This document shows, piece by piece, positions 1-5,879 of a stretch of DNA of 10,369 bases (positions are counted from its first letter, which is position 1; every line of letters starts with the position of its first letter). Source of the DNA: Candidatus Latescibacterota bacterium (GTDB lineage Bacteria; Latescibacterota; MVCY01); the NCBI GenBank assembly GCA_030629295.1, contig DAOVPH010000039.1, forward strand, positions 1 through 10,369, read 5' to 3'. A program made the position numbers and the translations under genes. The notes beneath the pieces are model-generated. The model saw nothing but the letters and a program-made list of their open reading frames with translations. It was not told where the DNA came from and did not search any database.

Positions 1-147
1 AACTCCCAATTTAACACAGAAACCTACACAACGCAAATCTAATGGAGGAGCGAAGCGACAAAGCAATCTCTAACAAAGCTCACAAACTACACCACGGGAT
101 TGCTTCGCTAACGCTCGCAATGACAACTTTTTAATGAAACGCTATAC
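1..147. repeat. MITE-like palindromic element, copy 1 (cut by window edge)
   Basis: The inner left arm (45-70, GAGGAGCGAAGCG then AAGCAATCTC) and inner right arm (96-123, GGGATTGCTTCGCT then CTCGCAATGAC) are imperfect inverted repeats of each other. They match the arms of the copies at 4610-4760 and 5567-5715. The start of the left arm is degraded: the expected GTCATTGC is missing. The right side continues into an outer end at 133-147, whose reverse complement, GTATAGCGTTTCATT, matches the outer left end of copy 3 at 13 of 15 positions. The other copies are about 150 bases long, so this one probably begins at or just before the window edge. The base pair after the outer end is TA. No protein is encoded. 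Confidence 0.75.
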
Positions 148-238
148 TAGGTTCTGTCGAAAAATGAGGTTTTTGCAGGCCATCTGACCGCAACCAACAG
201 AATTTGACTCAGACTTTAGAGGCGTGAACCGGCCTCAA

Positions 239-269
239 TGTAGAGACGACCCGGCGGGTCGTCTCTACA
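239..269. repeat. Perfect 14-bp hairpin, GTAGAGACG-type palindrome
   Basis: TGTAGAGACGACCC (239-252) is separated by GGC from its exact reverse complement, GGGTCGTCTCTACA (256-269). The G+C-rich stem is perfect and there is no U-run on either side, so it looks more like an interspersed REP-type palindrome than an intrinsic terminator. Palindromes beginning GTAGAGACG are, from memory, recurrent in several bacterial lineages. Only one copy lies in this window, so family membership is inferred. Confidence 0.7.
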
Positions 270-319
270 ATATATCGTCTCCGTCATTCAATACCCATTT
301 TCCGACGGAATCTAACCAT

Positions 320-345
320 TTCCCAGTTGACCAATCAACTGGGAA
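320..345. repeat. Perfect 11-bp hairpin downstream of the aminotransferase gene
   Basis: TTCCCAGTTGA (320-330) and TCAACTGGGAA (335-345) form an 11-bp perfect stem around the loop CCAA. It lies about 70 bases downstream of the minus-strand aminotransferase stop codon. That position suits a 3'-end processing or termination stem, but no clear U-tract follows on the minus strand, so a terminator role is only possible. With the palindrome at 239-269 and the repeat at 1-147, it accounts for everything I can see in the gene-free stretch 1-415. Confidence 0.6.
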
Positions 346-415
346 CTATCTCCGCTTCTGTGAAATTACATCGCTTGGAATCCGGATTTGCAGAAATTGT
401 CAAGCAATGATCATT

Positions 416-1774
416 TTACACCATTCTCTTGTCGAAAAGGGGTTTCGACTGTTCAGCTTGCAAATACCCGTTTGCACTTCCCTGGTCAACAGCCTTTTTT
501 ACTACCATCAGGGCTTGTTCAGAAGCCGCAAGTATCCTATCTATCTCCTCCTCTTGGTGGGCAAAGGAGACGATGAAATATCCCGGAGCGCCTGCAAATA
601 TCCCTCCTCTAACAAGTTCCTGGCAGTAAAGGGTATTCAACTGATTTACAAAAGATCTGTCCTCATATTTGAACACAACGCTTGTCATACAGGGAAGCCC
701 TGCTATTTCTGCTTTAACGCCTATTCTATAAGCAAGTCTTCTCATCTCCATTACATAGCGCTCGCCCATTTTCCAGATATGCTGGATGACATTTTCTCTT
801 TTGATCTTCTTTATGCAGGCCAGTCCTGCTGCCAGGGTGGCATTATCATCCCAGAATGTGCTGGATATGAACATCTCTCTGGAGGCCTCCATCACATCCC
901 GGCGACCTACCACGGCCGTAAGAGGGTAACCGTTGGCGATGTCTTTTCCAAACAGAGCCATATCCGGAGTTACACCGAAGAACTCCTGAGCGCCTCCCAG
1001 GGCAAGACGAAAGCCGGTGTTTACTTCATCAAATATCAGAAGAGCGCCGTGCTTGTGAGTCAGTTCCTTTACGCCCCCCAGAAAACCTTTTTGAGGCAGA
1101 TAAGTTCTCGAAGCCTCCATTATCACACAGGCCACCTCTCCCTGGTTTCTCTCCAGCACTTCCTTTAGAGAGGAAAGGTCATTGTATTCAAAGGGAATAG
1201 CCGTGCCTCGCAAGCACTTGGGAACCCCTGTGGTGGGTACATTGGGGACAAGGTGTCTGTTTAGGATATCCGGAGACTCCAAATTCGCTGCTATGTACCA
1301 GTCGTGCCACCCGTGATAGCCGCAGAAGACAACTTTATCCCGGCCGGTAAACCCTCGGGCAATTCTTACTGCCACTGCATCGGCCTCTCCGCCGGACTTT
1401 CCGAAACGCACCATCTGGGCGCAGGGTATCACCTGGACAAGCTCCTCGGCCAGTTCAACCTCTATCGGGTGGAGTATGCTAAAGATGGTACTTTTCTCTA
1501 TTTGCCCCATCATCGCCCTGTCCACATCCGGATCGCAGTATCCCAGGATTGCGGAGTTTATCCCCATAGTCATGTCGATATACTCATTCCCGTCGATATC
1601 CCAGAAACGGGCTCCCTTTGCCCTCTCGGCAAATATGGGAGAAACACCATAGGCGTAGCGAACGGGACAGCGACTCAAGAGCTGTGTCCCACCGGGCAGC
1701 AAATCCTCAGCTTTCTTAAATAGGCTTAAAGACTTCTTCACCGAGGGGAATTCCTTATTTTTTTCTCTGGCCAT
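416..1774 (-). CDS. Class III PLP-dependent aminotransferase, glutamate-1-semialdehyde aminomutase-like
   Basis: This is a 452-residue cytosolic fold-type I PLP enzyme of the class III aminotransferase / glutamate-1-semialdehyde aminomutase superfamily. Visible landmarks, numbered from the chosen start, are: the N-terminal LLPGGTQ segment near 26; WDIDGNEYID near 58-67; the cofactor-loop motif GYHGWHDW (152-159); FDEVNTGFR (248-256), whose Asp pairs with the pyridine nitrogen; and FGKDIANGYP (275-284), whose Lys277 should form the Schiff base. The TFWDDNATLAAGLA segment (306-319) corresponds to the TFSGNP region of the family. YHGWHDW differs from the YHGHVD common in true HemL, and no haem genes are nearby, so a role with an amino sugar or another keto substrate is as likely as tetrapyrrole synthesis. 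An in-frame ATG six bases further upstream exists (1780), but the AAAGGAG at 1781-1787 touches it directly and lies 6 bases from the ATG at 1774, which I therefore prefer. The gene sits 180 bases after the beta-barrel gene, behind a terminator-like hairpin, so it may be transcribed separately. Confidence 0.88.
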   Translation of the reverse strand: MAREKNKEFPSVKKSLSLFKKAEDLLPGGTQLLSRCPVRYAYGVSPIFAERAKGARFWDIDGNEYIDMTMGINSAILGYCDPDVDRAMMGQIEKSTIFSILHPIEVELAEELVQVIPCAQMVRFGKSGGEADAVAVRIARGFTGRDKVVFCGYHGWHDWYIAANLESPDILNRHLVPNVPTTGVPKCLRGTAIPFEYNDLSSLKEVLERNQGEVACVIMEASRTYLPQKGFLGGVKELTHKHGALLIFDEVNTGFRLALGGAQEFFGVTPDMALFGKDIANGYPLTAVVGRRDVMEASREMFISSTFWDDNATLAAGLACIKKIKRENVIQHIWKMGERYVMEMRRLAYRIGVKAEIAGLPCMTSVVFKYEDRSFVNQLNTLYCQELVRGGIFAGAPGYFIVSFAHQEEEIDRILAASEQALMVVKKAVDQGSANGYLQAEQSKPLFDKRMV

Positions 1775-1780
1775 AATCAT

Positions 1781-1787
1781 CTCCTTT
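1781..1787 (-). promoter_or_regulatory. Ribosome binding site that fixes the aminotransferase start
   Basis: On the minus strand the sequence reads AAAGGAG, then ATGATT, then ATGGCC. The Shine-Dalgarno core abuts the first ATG with no spacer but is 6 bases from the second ATG (1774-1772), which is the normal distance. This favours the 452-residue product over the 454-residue reading. Confidence 0.75.
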
Positions 1788-1807
1788 CTTATTTCTTTGT
1801 CTACCGT

Positions 1808-1842
1808 AAAAAATAGAATTGGTTGCCATCGGAGACAACCAA
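1808..1842 (-). terminator. Probable intrinsic terminator or attenuator hairpin
   Basis: On the minus strand, TTGGTTGTC (1842-1834), loop TCCGAT and GGCAACCAA (1827-1819) form a 9-bp stem with one G-U pair. TTCTATTTTTT follows to position 1808. A stem followed by a U-run fits rho-independent termination of the lpxH-rsmA-barrel transcript. It lies about 120 bases past the barrel gene's stop and only about 30 bases before the aminotransferase start, so it could instead attenuate read-through into that gene. Confidence 0.5.
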
Positions 1843-1861
1843 AAGGAAAGTAACTATCCTA

Positions 1862-1929
1862 CCCCAAAGACACAAAGGAAACTAAATTGAAACTATTAGT
1901 TAATCTTAGTGGCTTGGTGCCTTTGTGGC
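1862..1929. repeat. Imperfect long inverted repeat (CACAAAG/CTTTGTG type)
   Basis: The left arm at 1862-1885 (beginning CCCCAAAGACACAAAGG, ending ACTAA) pairs imperfectly with the right arm at 1906-1929 (TTAGTGGCTTGGTG then CCTTTGTGGC). About 17 of 23 positions match with one gap, around a 20-base loop. It starts about 30 bases downstream of the beta-barrel stop codon. From memory it resembles interspersed 'CACAAAGACACCAAG' palindromes of other bacterial genomes. It may contribute to the 3' end of the preceding transcript. Only one copy is present here. Confidence 0.45.
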
Positions 1930-1960
1930 TGAACTGTTATAAGAGAAGACAGAAGAATTC

Positions 1961-3727
1961 CTAAAATGCACGGCTATATCTAACAGTTATGTTATTATTA
2001 ACATAGCGCTTCTGGCCTTTGCCCTCTCTCACCGATCTGACGCCCACCACACTGAGCTGCCCCCAGGCAAGACTCAGAGTAGAGCTTTTGGAAGTACTCT
2101 CCCGAAACAGTTCCCTGGTTTCTCTGTGTTTCCAGGCTTTGTTGCTGTTCCAGGTATATCTGGGTGACAGTGAGATACCTCCTCTGTGATACGATAATGA
2201 AAAGGTGACGGAATGGTTCCGGCTGTCTTCTGCCACCGCCTGCCCCTTATCTGAGTAGAGTTTCCCGTAGTCACGAACCTGGATCCGATAGGTTGCATTC
2301 AGATTCAAGGCAGTAGTCAATTTAAAGTTAACAGAATTACTGGTAGAGAGCATACGGGAGATATTGCTTTTGGGATCATCGGGAGTTAATAATGTGTCGT
2401 ATTCAGTGTAGTTTGCCGAGAGTGTATAATTCTGGGACAGTCGCAGCCGTTTGGAAGGTTGATACTCTATACGAGGATTGAGGGAATATCTCTTTGTCCA
2501 ATGATTGTTGGCCGATCTTTCGCCGCAGAGGTTCACTGTGTGGTTTTGATCCGCGCTGACAGAAGCACTCAGTTTGAGATCATCCCGAAGTTCCTGATGA
2601 TAAGCTATCTTGAAGCTGCTTTTGAAATCGTCCCGGTCGCTGTTCTCCTGATCGTCTGGTGTGTCTGTGCTGTATTTGGCCACCAGGCCGGAAAAGGAAA
2701 GCGAAGCCTCTTGAGTGACATCAAATCCCAGGGAGGATTTGAGCGACAGGCTACTGGTCTTTCTGTCCAGACTGAATCTTCTGTAGTCGCTGTTACTCTT
2801 CTGAAAGCTTACCCCAGACTTGAGATCGGTTCCGAAGAGCTTAGCAGATATGTCAAAAGCGAAGTTAAACTTAATCCCCTCGTTGTCGGTTCCCCACTTG
2901 GGATTCTTTTCTATGCGGCTGGCCGGATCTCTCACCTGACTGTACGAATATCCCATCCGACATCCTATGCTAAGATCTGCTTTGGGTTTCAAATTGAGGT
3001 TAGTCCTGACGCTGTTGCTCTGGATTCGCCTCACAAACAATGTATCTTTCCCCTCCACAGCAGTATAGTAGCCCTGTTCATTACGACTCTGGGACAGACT
3101 CAGCGTAGTTTCCAAGGTAGAATTAGGGCGGTAGCTCAGAGAAGTGCTCAGATTGTTGTTCAGATTCTTCCTCTTCAAAGTGTTGCCCGATTTTCCAAAA
3201 TGGAAGGAGAGATTTAGGCTCTCAGGAAGTCTGGGAGTGGCGTTTACGCCGAGATTATAGCTCAGCCCCGAGTCCCCACTGTGCCCTCCTCGGCGGTCGA
3301 ATGCCTGGCCCAGAGATTGGGAAAGAGAAAGAGCTCGGAATGGTTTGTAAGATAAGACTGCACTGATATTTCTGGTTAGCACTGGTTCTTTTGAATATAG
3401 ATTATCAGAACTTTTGTTTGCTGAGGAACTTACGCTCAAGGTTATCTTCTCCGAGTAAGGGTAGCTGAGAGAGAATTGGGCTTTGCTGCCGTCTTGCCAT
3501 CGATCTTGCTGCCGGGTGGATTTTGTCAGTTTAGACCGGAGTTGACTGGAGGCGGATATGTCCAGACGCTCGCCAATTGATTTCTTGAAGCCCAGAGAAT
3601 GATTCCAATTGAAGGTCTTGCCCATCTGAGAAAAGTTGAAGTTGTAATTTGTTCCTTCTCCCAAACAAGGGTGGCTGAAGATCATAGAGGCGAGAAACGA
3701 CGCTATTAAGAGAGGTAATCTTTTCAT
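1961..3727 (-). CDS. Predicted outer-membrane beta-barrel protein
   Basis: This is a 588-residue exported protein of no family I can name. Residues 1-23 form a signal peptide: MKR, then a hydrophobic stretch (LPLLIASFLASMIF), then a likely cleavage after CLG at about 23. The cysteine there does not form a proper lipobox. The mature part is dominated by alternating polar/hydrophobic stretches with many Ser, Thr, Asn and aromatic residues, such as LSLSQSLGQAF, ATYRIQVRDYGKLY, SVTFSLSYHRGGISLSPRY and ITVRYSRAF. These are separated by charged loops. The chain ends in phenylalanine after alternating residues, as expected of a C-terminal strand recognised by the BAM machinery. By eye there are more than twenty candidate strands, with no plug or periplasmic domain. 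The start codon overlaps the rsmA stop by four bases (ATGA at 3724-3727) and has little Shine-Dalgarno sequence of its own, so translation is probably coupled to rsmA. It could be a porin, a transporter or an assembly-related barrel; nothing in the sequence decides this. Confidence 0.75.
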   Translation of the reverse strand: MKRLPLLIASFLASMIFSHPCLGEGTNYNFNFSQMGKTFNWNHSLGFKKSIGERLDISASSQLRSKLTKSTRQQDRWQDGSKAQFSLSYPYSEKITLSVSSSANKSSDNLYSKEPVLTRNISAVLSYKPFRALSLSQSLGQAFDRRGGHSGDSGLSYNLGVNATPRLPESLNLSFHFGKSGNTLKRKNLNNNLSTSLSYRPNSTLETTLSLSQSRNEQGYYTAVEGKDTLFVRRIQSNSVRTNLNLKPKADLSIGCRMGYSYSQVRDPASRIEKNPKWGTDNEGIKFNFAFDISAKLFGTDLKSGVSFQKSNSDYRRFSLDRKTSSLSLKSSLGFDVTQEASLSFSGLVAKYSTDTPDDQENSDRDDFKSSFKIAYHQELRDDLKLSASVSADQNHTVNLCGERSANNHWTKRYSLNPRIEYQPSKRLRLSQNYTLSANYTEYDTLLTPDDPKSNISRMLSTSNSVNFKLTTALNLNATYRIQVRDYGKLYSDKGQAVAEDSRNHSVTFSLSYHRGGISLSPRYTWNSNKAWKHRETRELFRESTSKSSTLSLAWGQLSVVGVRSVREGKGQKRYVNNNITVRYSRAF

Positions 3728-4584
3728 CTCGGCTGTTTTGCGGTGACTGTTTTAAGGGAAAGAAAGGCGGCTATGGTGCTGCTTAAGGAAGCGAATTCTT
3801 CTAAGCTCAAGGTCTCTGCCCGACGGCACAGATCAATCCCGGTCTTTGCAGCGACAGTGTGTAGATCATCAACAGTCAGACCTGCCAGGGAGCGAAGGGA
3901 ATTCTTGAGCATTTTCCTTCTCGTGCTAAACGCTGCTTTTACCGTGCTGTAGAAGATTTTTTCATTTTTTATCGCAACAGACGGTGAGTCATGAAAGGCA
4001 AGGCGGAGAAGACTGGAGTGAACTTTTGGTTTTGGCCGGAAACACTCTGGGGGGATGTCAAAAAGGAGGCAGGGTTCAGTCCGCAGTTGTACCATTATCG
4101 AAAGCATACCGTATTCCTTACTGCCTGGAGCTGCTGTTATTCTGCGACCTACCTCCCTTTGAACCGTCAAAATTGCCCTATCGATAAACATCCGGTTATC
4201 AAGGAGTTTTAACAGTAGTTGACTGGTAATGTAAGAAGTAAGGTTAGCCACCACCACTAATTTGGGGGAGTCTGCCCAGTGGACAAGTTCTGAGAAGGAA
4301 ATCTGTAAGATATCTTCCCTTATGAGTTTCAATTTTTGAAAGTTAGCGAATTTTTCCTTTAGTTTACCAAACAGTACCTCGTCGATCTCCACCGCCATTA
4401 ACTTTTTGGCCCGTTCTAACAGCTCCCCGGTCAGGGCACCTTCTCCTGGCCCGACCTCCAGCACCGACTCATAGGACTGTATCCGGGCAGCTTCCAAAAT
4501 CCGCTGGACAACCTCTCCATTCACTAAGAAGTTCTGTCCGAGATCCTTTCTTGGAATACCGGCCGCGGTATATTTTAGAGACAC
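3724..4584 (-). CDS. rsmA: 16S rRNA adenine dimethyltransferase RsmA/KsgA with a variant catalytic motif
   Basis: RsmA transfers four methyl groups from S-adenosylmethionine to the two adjacent adenines near the 3' end of 16S rRNA during late 30S assembly. The 286-residue length is normal. Landmarks in order are DLGQNFL (14-20), motif I VLEVGPGEGALT (41-52), the acidic AVEID around 64-68, and REDIL around 89-93. Motif IV should read NLPY or NLPF but reads NLTSYITS (about 114-121). QREVGRRI and the GSKEYGMLSIMVQ segment follow, then FRPKPKVHSS, where PKVDS is usual, and the C-terminal AAFSTRRKMLKNSL. The Pro-to-Thr and aromatic-to-Ser changes hit the loop that holds the target adenine, so activity may be altered or lost even though the rest is conserved. 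The start is GTG at 4584, supported by AGGAGAG at 4589-4595 six bases before it. It overlaps the downstream barrel gene by ATGA, and a MITE-like repeat separates it from lpxH. Confidence 0.92.
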   Translation of the reverse strand: MSLKYTAAGIPRKDLGQNFLVNGEVVQRILEAARIQSYESVLEVGPGEGALTGELLERAKKLMAVEIDEVLFGKLKEKFANFQKLKLIREDILQISFSELVHWADSPKLVVVANLTSYITSQLLLKLLDNRMFIDRAILTVQREVGRRITAAPGSKEYGMLSIMVQLRTEPCLLFDIPPECFRPKPKVHSSLLRLAFHDSPSVAIKNEKIFYSTVKAAFSTRRKMLKNSLRSLAGLTVDDLHTVAAKTGIDLCRRAETLSLEEFASLSSTIAAFLSLKTVTAKQPR

Positions 4585-4588
4585 ACAA

Positions 4589-4595
4589 CTCTCCT
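4589..4595 (-). promoter_or_regulatory. Ribosome binding site supporting the rsmA GTG start
   Basis: The minus-strand sequence AGGAGAG lies 6 bases (counted from GGAG) before the GTG at 4584-4582. There is no ATG nearby that would keep the conserved N-terminal LGQNFL region and have comparable spacing. Confidence 0.7.
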
Positions 4596-4609
4596 GAGTT
4601 ACGGCACTA

Positions 4610-4760
4610 GTAGGTCGTTTCCTAAATAATGTTACAATAACTTGTCATTGCGAGCGATAGCGAAGCAATCTCTAAGTAGCTGGAATTCAGTGGGATTGCT
4701 TCGTCGCTTCTCTCCTCGCAATGACGGAAAAGCGAGAACGTTAATTTGGAATCACTCAAC
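4610..4760. repeat. MITE-like palindromic element, copy 2 (lpxH-rsmA intergenic)
   Basis: The inner arms at 4644-4673 (GTCATTGCGAGCGATAGCGA then AGCAATCTCT) and 4692-4725 (GGGATTGCTTCGTCGCTTC then TCTCCTCGCAATGAC) are long inverted repeats. Weaker outer ends lie at 4610-4624 (GTAGGTCGTTTCCTA, 10 of 15 matches to copy 1's end) and at about 4746-4760. The span of about 151 bases agrees with the 149 bases of copy 3. A TA dinucleotide flanks both sides (4608-4609 and 4761-4762), compatible with a TA target duplication. The right end abuts the lpxH stop codon. The element separates lpxH from rsmA and may act as a 3' stem-loop for the lpxH message. Confidence 0.75.
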
Positions 4761-5488
4761 TAGGTTTCCCAGCGTTTTAGTTCAAACTCTCCGTTGTGAA
4801 GCACTAAGTAGGTGAAGTGCTTAATCCAGTCGCCGAGGATAACGAAGGTCTGGTCACTTCGGTTTTGGAGCAAAGGGACATGGATATGCCCCATAACTAC
4901 GGCGTCGAACCCTTTAGCAAATTTCCTCTGAGCGGCCCGCTGACAGATACGCTTAAGATAGGCGATATCAAATCTTTTGGAATCTCTAACCCCAGGGCGG
5001 GAGGCCCATCGGGCGATAACCGCTCCCAGATCAGGATGAATTAGACTGAACAATTCAATACAAAGAGGGGAATGTAAGACTTTTCGCAATAATTTCTCTC
5101 CCGGTCCCAATTTTAGCAGATCATCCCCATGGGTCAGATAGATCCGCAGCCCTTGGTGGATGGCTACCACAGGATGTTGAGACACCTCTATCCCAATGCC
5201 CTCAGAGAGAAACGAGCCTATCCAGAAGTCATGGTTCCCAGCTAAATAGACCACCCGAGTCCCGGATTTAATGAGCTGGTAAAGCTCGCATAAGATCTTG
5301 GGGTTTCTTCTGGTGACGACGGATTTGTATTCAAACCAGAAATCAAAAAAATCCCCCACGATATACAAAACCTCTGCCTTTCCCTGGAGACTGTCCAGAA
5401 AGGAGAGGAGCTGTCTTTCTTTTATCTTCTCTGTTCGTTTATCTCCCCATCCCAGATGGGCATCGGAGAGAAAATAGATATTCCCCAT
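4760..5488 (-). CDS. lpxH: UDP-2,3-diacylglucosamine diphosphatase (LpxH-type)
   Basis: This 242-residue metallophosphoesterase is expected to cleave UDP-2,3-diacylglucosamine to lipid X and UMP, the fourth step of the lipid A pathway, at the cytoplasmic face of the inner membrane. The complete di-metal motif set is visible: SDAHLG (8-13), GDFFDFW (45-51), GNHDFW (84-89), THGDD (119-123) and GHIHVP (200-205), followed by LGDW (218-221). Length and motif spacing match the family, and the GDFFDFWFEYK segment resembles the LpxH subtype seen in Bacteroidota and related lineages. The start ATG at 5488 has only a weak upstream Shine-Dalgarno (GAGATGAT), but the protein begins directly at the first strand (GNIYFLSDAHLG), so no shorter start is possible. 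Its presence implies an LPS-bearing outer membrane. A related UDP-sugar or other phosphoesterase role is the main alternative. Confidence 0.9.
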   Translation of the reverse strand: MGNIYFLSDAHLGWGDKRTEKIKERQLLSFLDSLQGKAEVLYIVGDFFDFWFEYKSVVTRRNPKILCELYQLIKSGTRVVYLAGNHDFWIGSFLSEGIGIEVSQHPVVAIHQGLRIYLTHGDDLLKLGPGEKLLRKVLHSPLCIELFSLIHPDLGAVIARWASRPGVRDSKRFDIAYLKRICQRAAQRKFAKGFDAVVMGHIHVPLLQNRSDQTFVILGDWIKHFTYLVLHNGEFELKRWET

Positions 5489-5492
5489 ATCA

Positions 5493-5520
5493 TCTCACAA
5501 AATTATCTCGTCTCACAAAA
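5493..5520. repeat. Tandem 10-base direct repeat just upstream of lpxH
   Basis: TCTCACAAAA occurs at 5493-5502 and again at 5511-5520, an 18-base offset, directly upstream of the lpxH start. On the minus strand this reads TTTTGTGAGA twice, with GATAAT (5507-5502) between. Paired direct repeats close to a start can be regulator half-sites, but chance duplication cannot be excluded. The stretch 5521-5566 behind it shows nothing I recognise. Confidence 0.3.
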
Positions 5521-5566
5521 CTTACACTGCGTTTTCCGCATTTGCGAAGTTCCTGAAGACGATATA

Positions 5567-5715
5567 GTAGAGCGTTTCGTTAAAAGCTTTACGCTATTCC
5601 GTCATTGCGAGGAGTGAAGCGACGAAGCAATCTCATTGTTTCCTTTGCGGTTGTAGATTGCTTCGCTATGCTCGCAATGACATCAAATTAGAAAGATACG
5701 CATGAGACGCTATAC
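5567..5715. repeat. MITE-like palindromic element, copy 3 (best-preserved ends)
   Basis: The inner arms are GTCATTGCGAGGAGTGAAGC and its extension at 5601-5634, and GATTGCTTCGCTATGCTCGC to AATGAC at 5656-5681. Outer inverted ends are GTAGAGCGTTTCGTT (5567-5581) and the reverse complement of 5701-5715, GTATAGCGTCTCATG, matching at 11 of 15 positions. The left outer end matches copy 1's end at 13 of 15. The left flank ends in TA but the right flank begins CC, so any TA duplication has decayed on that side. The element overlaps the 3' end of the small ORF at 5666-5866. Confidence 0.8.
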
Positions 5716-5866
5716 CCAGCTCGATGTGGATGTTATCATCCACATCGGCTACGACGAATTCACAGAGGTTACTGAACTGAAGATATTTGCCTGGGATGCC
5801 TTGAAGGCGAAAATCTGGCGTTGGAATGTTCGTAATCTTCAGGCCTTTTGCTCCCCGCCGTTTCAT
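5666..5866 (-). CDS. Small unrecognised ORF whose C-terminus is repeat-derived
   Basis: This is a 66-codon ORF beginning 13 bases after the stop of the preceding small ORF. It matches no family I know. Residues 1-50 (basic MKRRGAKGLK start, then mixed polar and hydrophobic sequence ending VADVDDNIHIEL) come from ordinary sequence. About the last 16 residues (from IASHAYLSN to MSLRA) are encoded inside the MITE-like element at 5567-5715, so the original 3' end has probably been replaced or cut off. There is no clear Shine-Dalgarno, only GACGG just before the ATG, and a stop codon lies in frame two codons upstream. It carries one of the twin hairpins. It may be a remnant of a longer gene or non-coding; low confidence that it is translated. 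Confidence 0.3.
   Translation of the reverse strand: MKRRGAKGLKITNIPTPDFRLQGIPGKYLQFSNLCEFVVADVDDNIHIELGIASHAYLSNLMSLRA
5722..5747. repeat. Twin hairpin A, perfect 11-bp stem
   Basis: CGATGTGGATG (5722-5732), loop TTAT, CATCCACATCG (5737-5747). The central 20 bases (5725-5744) are the exact reverse complement of 5921-5940 in the second hairpin. Each hairpin is itself nearly palindromic, so both strands present the same stem with loop TTAT or ATAA. It lies within the 66-codon ORF, 7 bases beyond the end of MITE copy 3. Confidence 0.75.
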
Positions 5867-5879
5867 CCGTCATCGTAGC

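Noticed and set aside
45..123. CRISPR-like repeat arrays, because near-identical GCGAAGCAATC arms recur
   Set aside because: The copies are dispersed, internally inverted and not separated by regular spacers, and there are no cas genes.
224..1168. Long plus-strand ORF of 314 codons
   Set aside because: It lies mostly antisense to the well-supported aminotransferase gene and its translation shows no family features or ribosome binding site; it is a shadow frame.
416..1774. True HemL (glutamate-1-semialdehyde aminomutase)
   Set aside because: The cofactor-loop motif is YHGWHDW where YHGHVD is usual, and no tetrapyrrole genes are nearby; the broader class III aminotransferase call is safer.
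2459..3217. Plus-strand ORF of 252 codons opposite the barrel gene
   Set aside because: Antisense to the signal-peptide-bearing barrel protein, whose alternating strand pattern and C-terminal Phe show which strand codes.
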